A stretch of 64,000 nucleotides of DNA, taken from Nakaseomyces glabratus. Its lineage: Eukaryota; Ascomycota; Saccharomycetes; Saccharomycetales; Saccharomycetaceae. The DNA lies in contig NC_088959.1 in NCBI RefSeq assembly GCF_010111755.1, forward strand, positions 434,001 through 498,000, given 5' to 3'. Below are positions 20,901 to 30,388 of this stretch, piece by piece; the stretch's first letter is position 1, and every line of letters starts with the position of its first letter. The notes below the pieces were generated by a model. It did no database searches and had not been told where the DNA came from. It saw only the letters and a list, made by a program, of their open reading frames with translations. Position numbers and translations under genes: made by a program.

Positions 20901-22301
20901 TTAACTGGGAATGAGTCAGAGGAGAGCAGTGGCAGTACCTTCAAACTATTTTTGAATCAAATGGTGTTTATCAGATCACCTATTCTTTTTGAAATTCTAG
21001 GAAGGCCATATGGATTTCAACTGTTTAATGAAATTGATTTTGTCAAAGATGAAAGAGATTCATGGTTAGAGAAGAAAAATATCGAATATGTTGATATAGT
21101 AGAAGAGTTTATGGAACAATCACCGAGGAACAAAAGAAATAACCACTACGAGCAAAGGGATAGATTGCCGCTCCATTTTTATGAAAGTTTAGCCAAAACA
21201 GAGGACGGAATACTGTTTTTGAGTCAGACAGGGGATTTCTTAACGTTTATGAACATTATCAAAGACTATGTAAGAACAGAAATGGACGATGAAGGCATTG
21301 ATATTATCAAGAACTTGAAGGCATGTCTCTGGTGCTGTGGGTTTATAGGATCTACTGAATTGGGAATAGGATTACTTGATAACTATTCACTGGTTGATGA
21401 TATCGTGAATGTTGCTTACAAGGCTAGTGTTACCTCCGTTCGTTATACTGCATTTTATACTTTGGGTTTAATCAGCAAAACGCTAGAAGGTTGTGAAATA
21501 TTGGATCAACTAGGCTGGAATTGTTGCATTTCTGTAATCGGGAAACCTATTGGCATAGCTCTTCCAAATAGACTTGATAGATTTTTGTCTTTCAACGAGG
21601 AACCTTGGAATATCCTAGAGACTTATGAAGAACATTTAATTGATATGAATATACAAACAGGAGAATTGATCACAACAGGTAGTGCCATCAAATTTGATCT
21701 TTTCAAACTATTGGCTGAGAAGAATGCTTTAGAGAATCCATTCCATAAAGATGATAACGACATGGACCTTTCGAATGATTCAAGTACAGATAATGTATTA
21801 GCAAATTCGAGACCGAGTGATGCAATTAGCTACCTTGATAGTGCTTCGTCTTCTATAACGAGATCTGTGAGTAATGAGAGGGCCAATACTACCTTCTCAG
21901 CGGCAGTATTTAGAGATGAAGAATCACAGGGATCTCCAAAACAACATTCGAACCAAATTGCTATTAACAACACGCCACATTCTGTTAGCCAAATTCTTGA
22001 CATGGAAAACTCTGATGATGAAAGAATTACAAACGTATTAAATGTTGTTAGTCAGCTAGGTAATCACATAATGTCCAACAAAGCCATGAAGGTTATCACT
22101 GATATGAATGCCAAGTATGGATCAGATGTATTTGGACACAGTCTATTATTTATGAAAGTCCTTCAAATGATGTCCACATTCAGATTCAAGCCTCCTGTTA
22201 GGAAATTTTTGTGTGGCCTAATTATTAACAAAAGAAACCTAGGTATACTGATTGATCGCGAAAGTAAGAATCAGAAACTGTCCAAACTGCAGAACAATTG
22301 A
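17982..22301 (+). CDS. TSC11: TORC2 scaffold subunit Tsc11/Avo3 (Rictor orthologue)
   Basis: Essential scaffold of TOR complex 2, which signals from the plasma membrane to Ypk kinases, actin and sphingolipid synthesis. The product is 1439 residues against 1430 in S. cerevisiae. A disordered Ser/Thr-rich N-tail is followed by two short coiled coils at about 91-120 and 154-180, and an acidic linker. Armadillo-like helical repeats then fill most of the protein (from about 265). The Rictor-conserved middle is visible as FIQYVEKNKAFVQNY and LVREVDDLRFRRM, and the late conserved block as LKACLWCCGFIGSTELG followed by VRYTAFYTLGLISKTLEG. A low-complexity Ser/Asn/Asp stretch at about 1260-1330 precedes a conserved C-terminal helix region that reads HSLLFMKVLQMMSTFRFKPP. 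Position beside AIM11 and IES5 matches S. cerevisiae chromosome V. Confidence 0.95.
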   Translation: MDHISKSEVSDLGFPFASAYNRSSTEDETNTKGIHRSKSTSTASNLQNKNRNKQNLVLSTSFVSTRRLDNTPISPITVSQNKRHRNSITKTILGLKNEVSNLQHELTELKKKKEDTERLRSSTASDIYAGGYSTDHLQKHSIRIKANAQIRELDKHILKLEKQMKASKDQMEHLRRPDSDLETLKTNSENLSREDLHTAEEDLGTGIFRIGTQKSQLSEEQSKKKNDTNEDEMIAHESIDPDHLDSSFDDTVSMSEQTVNLESATWLVSNYLESFQESNVSTDFVLEKANGLVDLLKQNPDIRSNLVLDSFMPSIQRLLLRDDNLITSAAYRVCRHLIDGKNFIDLLFKLHIDTFIIISLSYDNSHQLEREQAFKLIRAFVEYNHGISKGILQAVISCIEKSDDPLKNMALETLLELCYISPEMVKECHGTRILEGILQEYYSFSLANIVLDTILNLMSNHNTRKYFIKDFDISVLATIFADVNPKSSINIEKIQNSTILMAKALKSFNGCMLFSMNNFQPLRELLAFFQVPNCAPYLIDLFLDILRIKSLPYRPRNKGVQQFRMQPSEYYRECVSLNQKIALKIMILEQGGFQENINNLISVLTNNDTNSTLATKARYLLSEYLNLKLNLVDKKFPINKNPQIIEDNAKTYEETFEFAKMATKMSRHRNTVGMNFIQYVEKNKAFVQNYKENTLVREVDDLRFRRMVYDSKVLQTKDFVNWNWNIIQELFEGPLMNSTHLDELAKSTKFIRRLLVFYRPLRLRFSNVNKTAKLAQKYIHVGCLFFKMLTSTNEGLKLLMDDTKIIPQLASLLFRALEGNTSGNIFNENTLKNKIVSGYFKFIGVLTETKGGIKVLARWNFFTVIYKMFQFQSKFASKCLFLVLADLHLQHSAHCRTVMGKALVVEDEEVRISATKRLGELLIELNGSKVASEIDLENKLNVQHYKMELLTRQLYDLSPKVVAVADRALYEYILTGNESEESSGSTFKLFLNQMVFIRSPILFEILGRPYGFQLFNEIDFVKDERDSWLEKKNIEYVDIVEEFMEQSPRNKRNNHYEQRDRLPLHFYESLAKTEDGILFLSQTGDFLTFMNIIKDYVRTEMDDEGIDIIKNLKACLWCCGFIGSTELGIGLLDNYSLVDDIVNVAYKASVTSVRYTAFYTLGLISKTLEGCEILDQLGWNCCISVIGKPIGIALPNRLDRFLSFNEEPWNILETYEEHLIDMNIQTGELITTGSAIKFDLFKLLAEKNALENPFHKDDNDMDLSNDSSTDNVLANSRPSDAISYLDSASSSITRSVSNERANTTFSAAVFRDEESQGSPKQHSNQIAINNTPHSVSQILDMENSDDERITNVLNVVSQLGNHIMSNKAMKVITDMNAKYGSDVFGHSLLFMKVLQMMSTFRFKPPVRKFLCGLIINKRNLGILIDRESKNQKLSKLQNN

Positions 22302-22555
22302 CATACATATGATAGACAAAAAACGAGATATATCTTATGTATTATTAAAATATTCATGTTTTTTTATGATATTAATGCTTTTTTGTGGTATTAATGCAAA
22401 AATCTATTTATGTTAGAAACTGTACAAAAAGATACTACACCGAGAGTTTTAAATTTGATTAGGTCAAACTTGTAAGTAATTAAGACCAGCTTAAAAAGAG
22501 TACAAAGTGTTGACGGAAAGTCACTAACCGTCATCAAATTTCTTGTCACAAGTCT

Positions 22556-22939
22556 CTACTCGGAGAGTGATTTACCATCTTTAGGTAACAAAGCCAATCC
22601 TTTAAACAGCTCGTATGATTCTCTCAATTCGGGCGGTACATCGAAATCATCCTTGTCCCCAGATTCTTGCACTAACTTAATTTGCTCATTATACCAACTC
22701 AATCCTGGCACTTTTGCTATAGTTTCCTCTGAGATCAATCTCGGTTCGTTATTTTTCAATTCATGCATATCCTGCAAAGTGGGTTCTAAACTTTGTAACA
22801 GGGTGATTATACTCGTTTCTTTCCTTGAGAACGTGGCATATTCTTTCTTACTAGTTGCTTCCTGTCTTATAATATCGTCGTTTCTAGCAGTTAGCTTTCT
22901 ATATTCTTTCTCTAGAGCTTCTCTATCAATGGCAGGCAT
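22556..22939 (-). CDS. IES5: INO80 chromatin-remodelling complex subunit Ies5
   Basis: Small non-enzymatic subunit of the INO80 nucleosome remodeller, 127 residues against 125 in S. cerevisiae. The N-terminal half is a charged coiled coil (EALEKEYRKLTARNDDIIRQ) and the C-terminal part carries the short DVPPELRESYELF block that resembles the Ies5 DVPKTLIDSYNMF region. I chose the ATG at 22939 because the frame upstream reaches only a GTG at 22975. Identification rests on weak similarity plus position between TSC11 and MET6 and on orientation, all matching YER092W. Its promoter lies in the 2-kb region shared with MET6. Confidence 0.85.
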   Translation of the reverse strand: MPAIDREALEKEYRKLTARNDDIIRQEATSKKEYATFSRKETSIITLLQSLEPTLQDMHELKNNEPRLISEETIAKVPGLSWYNEQIKLVQESGDKDDFDVPPELRESYELFKGLALLPKDGKSLSE

Positions 22940-23284
22940 GGTTATTTTTACGCTTAAAAGCCTTTGTAATTCCACTTTTGTAACTGAAAAAAAAAATATT
23001 AGTTGAAACAGAACAAATGAACCGACTATTTAATAAAAAACCAAATCAAGGAATAGATCAATCATTATAGAGCGAAACACCAGCGTTTGCACATTAAGCA
23101 CATCTTCATCCTTTGAGCACTATTGCTTATAGTTTGATTTTTTTGCGATGAGGTAAAACGCATCAGGTGACCTGTTCGTGAAGAAATGCAAGCTACGGAT
23201 CACACATGATTACTCGTATAAAGATATACCAAGATTCCTCTCTGATTTTTTTTCCCAGTGTGATTTCACACTCTTACTGTTGAG

Positions 23285-23366
23285 TTGTAGCCGGGGGTGG
23301 GTGGGCATGACGATATTACTACTGTAGCGTTGTATATTAGGGGGGGGGGGATGTTATGGGGGGGGG
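23285..23366 (+). repeat. G-tract cluster with G-quadruplex potential
   Basis: A G5-T-G3-T-G3 run near 23292-23305 is followed by an 11-G run at 23340-23350 and a 9-G run at 23358-23366, separated only by ATGTTAT. Such spacing could fold into a G-quadruplex on the plus strand; that is inference. Confidence 0.6.
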
Positions 23367-24323
23367 ATGCTCGTACAATGTTTCTGGTGCTTCCAGTGCT
23401 AAAAATACAGCATTTACACATTTCCATTTAGCTGGCGCAGCTGTACAGTGACCTGCAGAGAAACGACAGACACAAGCATCCCTTTCTCTCAGTGCAACTA
23501 AAGAAGTAGCTCCCCCCCACACATTTGAAGAAAGTAATCTTTAAAGAAGTAATCGCACGTTAGCTAGCCCCCCTCTTCCTTACCCCCTTCCCAATCCATC
23601 ATCCCTTTATCCACTGCGCAAGAAGTCAATTTGTGAATTGTGTGTGTTCCGTATTATGTGTCACTCTTTAATTTCGCTTTCCCCCCCTTACCCCCCTTGC
23701 GAAAGTTAACCGGTACAGGACCATAATCTCACATGTCATTACATTTCCAAGGAAAGAGCATAAGTGTGGGAACATACTACAGAACGAGTTGGATAAAAGG
23801 TGAGTCATATGATTCGTATATACTAACACAGTTGTAGATACAAATACACTTTTTGTGCTGTGGGAAATTGGTTACTTCTTACTTCCACTTCTAATCACTA
23901 ATCTTGTTCATTTCTGTGTGTTAAGAGTCATGTGCATTGCAATACATGTCTTGTCTTTTTTTTTAGTATGTGTGGTAGGCGTAGACTGTGTGACTTGGTG
24001 ACATAGTGACAATAGACACAGTATACAGCATCAGAACCATCGAGATTATCCCGGAGTCAGCCCCTTCCTCCCTGCGATTAAGTAGTACCACTCCTACACA
24101 ATACGTCGTATGCGTATAAATATTCCGACACACGCCACCCAGTACTATCCCGCACAACATGACAAAAAACATATGCGCAATTGTAGCATGTGAATGGAAA
24201 ACTTGAAAATTGAAAATGGAAAATGGAAAACTGCCTTCAAGACGATCAAAAAAAGGTTCAGATGCCCTTTACCGGTCCTCATGTAGCGATCGTTTAGCGA
24301 GTCGTCACAGTTGGTATCATTCA

Positions 24324-24396
24324 TGTGTGTATGTGTGTGAGTGTTAGTGTGTGCTAGTGTGTGTGTGTCAGTGTGTGTGTGTCAGTGTGTGTGTGC
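24324..24396 (+). repeat. TG-rich microsatellite upstream of MET6
   Basis: Interrupted TG repeat with embedded GTCAGTGTGTGTGT and GTTAGTGTGTGCTAGTG variants, about 575 bases upstream of the MET6 ATG. Confidence 0.85.
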
Positions 24397-24970
24397 AACA
24401 ACATTCCATATCACTGATAATTTTAGCTGTCAGTAACAAATTCAAGAACACACTTATACCACCAGAGAGAGACATTGTAAAGAATACACAGCTTGGGATG
24501 GAACATATACACACTATACTGTTTCTACTCTTCTGTCCTCCCCACACAGGAGGGAAGAGGGGGGCCAAGGGGAGAGACTCTTTTGGTGATTCAGAATGAT
24601 ATGATATTATGACTCTCTTTCCTAGCTCTCTGCCTATTCTTTTAGCAATGAAAAAAAATAAACGTAACACTTCAATTGGCTTAATAGTGAAAAAAAAAAT
24701 TATTTCTCGAGAAGTAATGATTGTGATTGCTATAATGTGATTGTAAAACGAAGTAATTGTAACTAATGGAAAAAAAAAATTAATATAAATATCGGGTGTA
24801 TTTGTATCAAAAGAATCTAACATATCCCATTCTTTATCTCTTAACATCAAAACTAGAACAGTAAAACATAAAAAACTAAGACAATAGCCAAGAAAGTATT
24901 TCTTCTTTTCTAAGATACTTTTTGCACATCTGTTAAGTTTTTATTGAAAATATAAAAAAAGTACTACACT

Positions 24971-27274
24971 ATGGTTAAATCTGCTGTCTTGGGTTTCCCA
25001 AGAATTGGTCCAAACAGAGAATTGAAGAAGATCACTGAAGCTTACTGGGCTGGTAAGGTTTCCGTTGATGAACTTTTCAAGGTCGGCAAGGAAATTAGAG
25101 AATCTAACTGGAAGCTACAACAAGCTGCCGGTGTTGACATCATCCCATCCAATGACTTCTCTTTCTACGACCAAGTCCTAGACTTGTCTCTATTGTTCAA
25201 TGCCATCCCAGAACGTTACACAAAGTATGGTTTGGCTCCAATTGATACTCTATTCGCTATGGGTAGAGGTCTACAAAGAAAAGCTACCGAAACTGAAAAG
25301 GCTGTTGATGTCACCGCCTTGGAAATGGTTAAATGGTTCGACTCTAACTACCACTACGTTAGACCAACTTTCTCCCACTCTACCCAATTCAAATTGAATG
25401 GTCAAAAGCCAGTCGATGAATTCTTGGAAGCCAAGGCTTTGGGTATCCAAACTAGACCTGTATTGCTAGGTCCAGTCTCATACTTGTTTTTGGGTAAGGC
25501 TGACAAGGACTCTCTAGATCTACAACCATTGTCTTTGCTAGAAAAGTTGTTGCCAGTTTACATCGAAATCTTATCCAAGTTGAAGGAAGCTGGTGCTACT
25601 GAAGTCCAATTGGACGAACCTATCTTGGTTCTTGACTTGCCACAAGAAGCTCAAGACGCTATCAAGACCGCTTACACCAAGTTGGGTGCTGCCGCTAACA
25701 TTCCAAAGATCACATTGGCCACTTACTTCGGTACCGTTGTTCCAAACTTGAAGGCCATCCAAGGTCTACCAGTCGACGCTTTCCACTTCGATTTCGTCAG
25801 AGCTCCACAACAATTCGATGAAGTTATTGCTGCCATTGGCCAAAACCAAAAGCTTTCTGTCGGTATCGTTGACGGTAGAAACATCTGGAAGAACAACTTC
25901 GCCAAGTCCTCTGATTTCGTCAAGGCCGCTATCAACAAGTTGGGTGAAGACAGGGTTATTGTTGCCACTTCTTCTTCTCTATTGCACACTCCTGTCGACT
26001 TGGAAAACGAATCCAAGTTGAACCCAGAAATCAAGAGTTGGTTCTCTTTTGCTACTCAAAAGTTGGACGAAGTCGTCGTTATTGCTAAGAACGTTTCTGG
26101 TCAAGATGTCTCCGCTGCTCTAGATGCCAACGCTAAGCTAATTGCCTCCAGAGCTGCTTCTAACATCACTAACGACCCTGCTGTTCAAAAGAGAGTCGCT
26201 TCCATTGACTCTAAGATGTCTACCAGACTTGCTCCATTTGCTGAAAGATTGGCTGAACAAAAGGAAATTTTCAAGTTGCCATTGTTCCCAACCACCACCA
26301 TTGGTTCTTTCCCACAAACAAAGGACATTAGAATCAACAGAAACAAGTTCACCAAGGGTACCATTACTGCTGAAGAATACGAAAAGTTCATCAACTCTGA
26401 AATCGAAAAGGTCATCAGATTCCAAGAAGAAGTTGGCCTAGATGTTCTTGTCCATGGTGAACCAGAGAGAAACGATATGGTTCAATACTTCGGTGAACAA
26501 ATTAACGGTTACGCCTTCACCACTAACGGTTGGGTCCAATCTTACGGTTCCAGATACGTTAGACCACCTATTATCGTTGGTGACTTGTCCAGACCAAAGG
26601 CTATGACTGTCAAGGAATCTGTCTACGCTCAATCCATTACAGACAAGCCAGTTAAGGGTATGTTGACTGGTCCAGTTACCTGTCTAAGATGGTCTTTCCC
26701 AAGAGACGACATCGACCAAAAGACCCAAGCTATGCAATTGGCTTTGGCTTTGAGAGATGAAGTCAAGGACTTGGAATCTGCCGGTATCAAGGTCATCCAA
26801 GTCGATGAACCAGCTATCAGAGAAGGTCTTCCATTGAGAGAAGGTGCTGAAAGATCCGCTTACTACGTCTGGGCTGCTGAAGCTTTCAGAGTTGCCACTT
26901 CTGATGTCTCTAACAAGACTCAAATCCACTCTCATTTCTGTTACTCTGACTTGGATCCAAACCATATTAAGGCTTTGGATGCTGATGTTGTCTCTATCGA
27001 ATTCTCCAAGAAGGACGATGCTAACTACATTGCTGAATTCAAGAACTATCCAAACCACATTGGTCTAGGTCTATTCGACATTCACTCTCCAAGAGTTCCA
27101 TCTAAGGAAGAATTCATCTCCAAGATTGAAACTATCTTGAAGACCTACCCAGCTGAAAAATTCTGGGTCAACCCTGACTGTGGTCTAAAGACTAGAGGCT
27201 GGGACGAAACTAGACAATCTTTGACTAACATGGTTGAAGCTGCTAAGTACTACCGTGCTAAGTACTCCAACTAA
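24971..27274 (+). CDS. MET6: Cobalamin-independent methionine synthase
   Basis: Transfers the methyl group from 5-methyltetrahydropteroyl-triglutamate to homocysteine in the cytosol, the last step of methionine synthesis. The product is 767 residues, the same as S. cerevisiae Met6. It begins MVKSAVLGFPRIGPNRELKK and has the usual two TIM-barrel halves joined near 400. The zinc ligands are visible as HFC (H655, C657) and DCGLKTR (C737). The folate/homocysteine loop FPTTTIGSFPQT is also present. Codon use is strongly biased to the yeast optimal set (GGT, TTG, AAG, GAA, CCA), unlike most of its neighbours, which points to very high expression. The gene converges with TRP2. Confidence 0.98.
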   Translation: MVKSAVLGFPRIGPNRELKKITEAYWAGKVSVDELFKVGKEIRESNWKLQQAAGVDIIPSNDFSFYDQVLDLSLLFNAIPERYTKYGLAPIDTLFAMGRGLQRKATETEKAVDVTALEMVKWFDSNYHYVRPTFSHSTQFKLNGQKPVDEFLEAKALGIQTRPVLLGPVSYLFLGKADKDSLDLQPLSLLEKLLPVYIEILSKLKEAGATEVQLDEPILVLDLPQEAQDAIKTAYTKLGAAANIPKITLATYFGTVVPNLKAIQGLPVDAFHFDFVRAPQQFDEVIAAIGQNQKLSVGIVDGRNIWKNNFAKSSDFVKAAINKLGEDRVIVATSSSLLHTPVDLENESKLNPEIKSWFSFATQKLDEVVVIAKNVSGQDVSAALDANAKLIASRAASNITNDPAVQKRVASIDSKMSTRLAPFAERLAEQKEIFKLPLFPTTTIGSFPQTKDIRINRNKFTKGTITAEEYEKFINSEIEKVIRFQEEVGLDVLVHGEPERNDMVQYFGEQINGYAFTTNGWVQSYGSRYVRPPIIVGDLSRPKAMTVKESVYAQSITDKPVKGMLTGPVTCLRWSFPRDDIDQKTQAMQLALALRDEVKDLESAGIKVIQVDEPAIREGLPLREGAERSAYYVWAAEAFRVATSDVSNKTQIHSHFCYSDLDPNHIKALDADVVSIEFSKKDDANYIAEFKNYPNHIGLGLFDIHSPRVPSKEEFISKIETILKTYPAEKFWVNPDCGLKTRGWDETRQSLTNMVEAAKYYRAKYSN

Positions 27275-27702
27275 TTACCATAGATTAGTCTTGCTTTTAA
27301 CAAAAAATTTGTTTTCTTTTCACTTCAATTGGGATTTCAACACCTGGTAATGATTTTTATTTTATTATTTTTTACTATTTTATAAACTGCACATGGTGAT
27401 TTGTTGAAAAACTTCTTTTAACAAATCTCCTCTTGTATCATATATAGGTATCTTTATACCACTCTAACGCATTCAACATTCGTTTTAAAAATTAAAACTT
27501 TCATTCTCTAAGATAATAATCTACGCGCTAAGCTTGACATCTTTAATGTGATGTTGCTAAATATTTATATGCTCTATAATTGAATCGATCGTTAAATTGT
27601 CAGCGACAAGAACAAATAAAGCATTATTTAAACATGAAAGGCGTCTTAAAGAAGATTCCATTAAAATTACTATTTAAATTACATGAAACGATGCAAAAGG
27701 GC
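27275..27702. other. Convergent 3' intergenic region, MET6 and TRP2
   Basis: AT-rich terminator region shared by two convergent genes. I see nothing else in it. Confidence 0.6.
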
Positions 27703-29223
27703 TTAGTTAGTCGTTCCAACCTTTTCAGCCCAAATCTTCTCAGCTTGAACAATGGTATTGTGATTAGCCATCATTTTGTTCATGGTTTCTATATATTCAT
27801 CGTACTTGTCGGAATCAAACACAATACCACCACCTGCTTGCAGGTAAGCCGTTCCATTTTTGTAAACCATTGTTCTAAGAGCAATACAGGTATCCATAGT
27901 TTTACCATCATAAGACCAGTTACCAACGGCACCAGCGTAAACACCACGTCTTTCACCTTCTAGTTCTGAGATTAATTCCATGGCTTTAACTTTAGGTGCA
28001 CCACTAACAGTACCGGCTGGGAAAATAGATCTGAAAGCATCGAATCTAGTCTTGTCCGGTCTTAAAGTACCACTGACTTGAGATACCAAATGTTGCACAT
28101 GTGAAAATTTTTGAATTGTCAGTAACTTGTCGACGTTCGTTGTCTTTGGATCACAAACACGGTTGATGTCATTACGAGCAAGATCCACCAGCATAACATG
28201 TTCGGCTCTATCTTTCAAAGAGTTACGCAGTTGGTTACCTAATTCATCATCTTCCTCAGTTGTAGCACCTCTCTTGATAGTACCAGCAATTGGATGTGTG
28301 ATTACTTTATTCTTGCTATCGGATTTACATAGAAGTTCTGGGGAAGCACCGATAATTTGGAAATCCAGACAGTCGATGTAAAAGAGATATGGCGATGGGT
28401 TAACTGTACGTAGATGCCTGTAAATGTTGAATGGATGTAGGTCTGTTGGCCTTGCAACTCGCTGAGAAGGAACCGCTTGAATGATGTCACCCTTTTTTAT
28501 GTGTTCTATCAAGTTGCCGACGTGGTTTTCGTAACCTTCTTGACCGATATTAGACTGGAAGGACCTGTCCATTTTGATTGGTGGTTGTTCAGGGTAAGGT
28601 ATTGGCTTTGAATCATCAGTCATTCTCTTTATAATGTCATTGATGATTTCTACTGCGTGACTGTAACCTTCCTCTAGAGATTGCTTTTTAGTGTTGATGT
28701 TATGCATGATTTGGAATCTTTGGAATACGTGATCAAAGGCTATAATAGTGTCACACATCATCAAATAGGCCTCTGGCAATTGTAGCACATCCTTCAAGTC
28801 TCTTTTCGTTTTTGGCTCAAAATACCTTATACAGTCGTAGGATATGTAACCGATGGCACCACCACTTAGTTTCGGTAAACCTGGCACGTTTGTGGCCAGC
28901 TTGAACTGGGACATCTCTTCTTCCAATACATCTAGAGGATCAGTCTCAATGCCTTCCGTAGGTCCAGTCTTTATAATCTTTCTTGGTGACACACCAATGA
29001 AAGAGTAACGGTCCAATTCATCAGTGGTTTTGGCACTTTCCAGCAAGAACGACTCAGTTCTATCCTTGTTGTTCAATTGTGCCAGCTTCAAATAAGCGAC
29101 GTGTGGAGTAAGATCAAGTGCAGGCAGAAACGCATACACCGGATACATGTTAATCCCTTCATCCAGGGCATTGTTCTGCTCATAGAGACCCTTAAGAGTA
29201 GGTAAGTCTGGTTGAATCTGCAT
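27703..29223 (-). CDS. TRP2: Anthranilate synthase component I
   Basis: Converts chorismate to anthranilate, the first committed step of tryptophan synthesis, using ammonia from the Trp3 glutaminase partner. The product is 506 residues against 507 in S. cerevisiae. The N-terminal domain has the LLESA element of the tryptophan feedback site (about 59-63) and RYSFIG. The chorismate-binding domain has [31 protein letters not shown], the [16 protein letters not shown] motif and the final [12 protein letters not shown] signature. Start is the first ATG and matches the family. A consensus Gcn4 site lies about 106 bases upstream, in line with known general amino-acid control of TRP2. The gene is divergent from PTC2. 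Confidence 0.97.
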   Translation of the reverse strand: MQIQPDLPTLKGLYEQNNALDEGINMYPVYAFLPALDLTPHVAYLKLAQLNNKDRTESFLLESAKTTDELDRYSFIGVSPRKIIKTGPTEGIETDPLDVLEEEMSQFKLATNVPGLPKLSGGAIGYISYDCIRYFEPKTKRDLKDVLQLPEAYLMMCDTIIAFDHVFQRFQIMHNINTKKQSLEEGYSHAVEIINDIIKRMTDDSKPIPYPEQPPIKMDRSFQSNIGQEGYENHVGNLIEHIKKGDIIQAVPSQRVARPTDLHPFNIYRHLRTVNPSPYLFYIDCLDFQIIGASPELLCKSDSKNKVITHPIAGTIKRGATTEEDDELGNQLRNSLKDRAEHVMLVDLARNDINRVCDPKTTNVDKLLTIQKFSHVQHLVSQVSGTLRPDKTRFDAFRSIFPAGTVSGAPKVKAMELISELEGERRGVYAGAVGNWSYDGKTMDTCIALRTMVYKNGTAYLQAGGGIVFDSDKYDEYIETMNKMMANHNTIVQAEKIWAEKVGTTN

Positions 29224-29328
29224 CGTTTTGCAATGTCTTTCTTGCCTCTACACTTTTACAAAGTAACAAATATTTCTGTTTTCTAAGAATAGTTACATCC
29301 CACAACATTATATATTAGTCGATCAAAT

Positions 29329-29335
29329 TGACTCA
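29329..29335. promoter_or_regulatory. Gcn4-binding site before TRP2
   Basis: TGACTCA, a perfect Gcn4 (AP-1 type) site, about 106 bases upstream of the TRP2 ATG. TRP2 is a classical Gcn4 target in S. cerevisiae. Confidence 0.75.
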
Positions 29336-29414
29336 TCATCTACTTTTCGTATTTTTTTCTTCTGCCATCACTTGTATTTCTTTGTCATTAGCTCATCACA
29401 GTGTAGAGATTGAA

Positions 29415-29453
29415 TTTTTTTTTCACTTTTTTCACTTTTTTCACTTTTTTTTT
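29415..29453 (+). repeat. TTTTTTCAC direct repeat in TRP2 promoter
   Basis: Three CAC units separated by T6 and flanked by T9 runs, giving a 9-base periodic poly(dT) element about 190 bases upstream of TRP2. It is probably nucleosome-excluding. Confidence 0.8.
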
Positions 29454-29505
29454 GATAGTACTTGATTGAAAATTGAAGTTTCCTCGCTCTTTTGTCACCC
29501 AACGC

Positions 29506-29527
29506 AGAAGGAGAAGGAGAAGGAGAA
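29506..29527 (+). repeat. AGAAGG hexanucleotide repeat
   Basis: Three and a half copies of AGAAGG in tandem, in the TRP2-PTC2 intergenic region. Confidence 0.85.
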
Positions 29528-30388
29528 ACAAGATGGGGGGGGCGATACAATTTTGGCCACATTATACGTATAAGTCATGTGTTAATAAAGTTGTACGAAG
29601 AACATATCAAGATACACGTAGAATCACGTTATTTGACGTCTAATATAACATATGCTGTTACTTAACACGAAATGCAAAGTGGTACCGTGTATAACTACAG
29701 AAGGTAGAGAAAACTTTGCGTCATTTTGGACAAAATAGCAAGTAGCTTTTCCTAATGCATTTCCAATTCCAAAGCAAATATACTTGAACTCTCTCCCTCC
29801 CTTTCTACATAGACCAAATCTCTCTTATCAATAGGAAGTGGTTTAGATTCCGTCCGTTATGTACTGTATGTAAAGTGTACCAAGAAAACAACATTTCGGG
29901 TCCAACGATGCCCATTAAATTGAAAGAAAAAAAAATTTTTTTTTTTCTTTTTATCTTTATTGCTCAACAAAGTCTTAGTTTCTTGCAAGTCTACAACACT
30001 CCACACCTTTTTATTCTCTCTCTCAAAAAGGATTAATTAGTATCTTTTCTCATATCGCAATTTCGTATGTCTCTACTTTACCCAGGCTAGATTTCACCTT
30101 TTTAGCAGCACTTCTTTCTTCAACTTTCAGAGACACTTCCCGTCAAAGAGCTTGTTTTTTTTTTTTCAAATTTTCATTGTCCTATTCCCTCTCTCTCTAC
30201 AATCATCACTCATTTTAAAATCTATGGGATGGTTCTCTTTGAGGTTACTTGTATATTGATATATATTATTCTTGCTTGCATAATTAGAAGTACTGACAAA
30301 AGGGATATTATTACTGAAATTGATAATAGTATTTGATCAGAAAGAAAAAAAACTAAGAACAAGAAAAATACTATAGTATTAAATAAAA

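Larger units (their letters stand above)
22940..24970. other. Divergent intergenic region, IES5 to MET6
   Basis: About 2 kb with strong compositional patches. Two long G-runs (23340-23350 and 23358-23366) follow a G5-T-G3-T-G3 run near 23292. C-runs including CCCCT (stress-element-like) follow at 23512-23700. A TG-rich microsatellite lies at 24324-24396. TGAGTCAT at 23801-23808 is a full Gcn4 consensus. TATAAATA at 24784-24791 is a plausible MET6 TATA box about 180 bases before its ATG. No additional gene is supported. Confidence 0.55.
29224..30388. other. Divergent intergenic region, TRP2 to PTC2
   Basis: Holds the Gcn4 site near TRP2, a CACTTTTTT direct repeat (29415-29453), an AGAAGG repeat (29506-29527), a G-run at about 29535-29544 and long A/T homopolymers near 29925-29947. 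The last 500 bases before PTC2 are pyrimidine-rich on the plus strand. No gene is seen. Confidence 0.6.

Noticed and set aside
22940..22975. 12-codon N-terminal extension of IES5
   Set aside because: It begins at GTG; the ATG at 22939 gives the length expected from S. cerevisiae. A T-tract ending CAG upstream on this strand looked like a 3' splice site, but no TACTAAC or nearby GTATGT was found.
25200..27068. Several long frames overlapping MET6 in other frames and on the other strand
   Set aside because: They result from the strong codon bias of MET6 and lack independent support.
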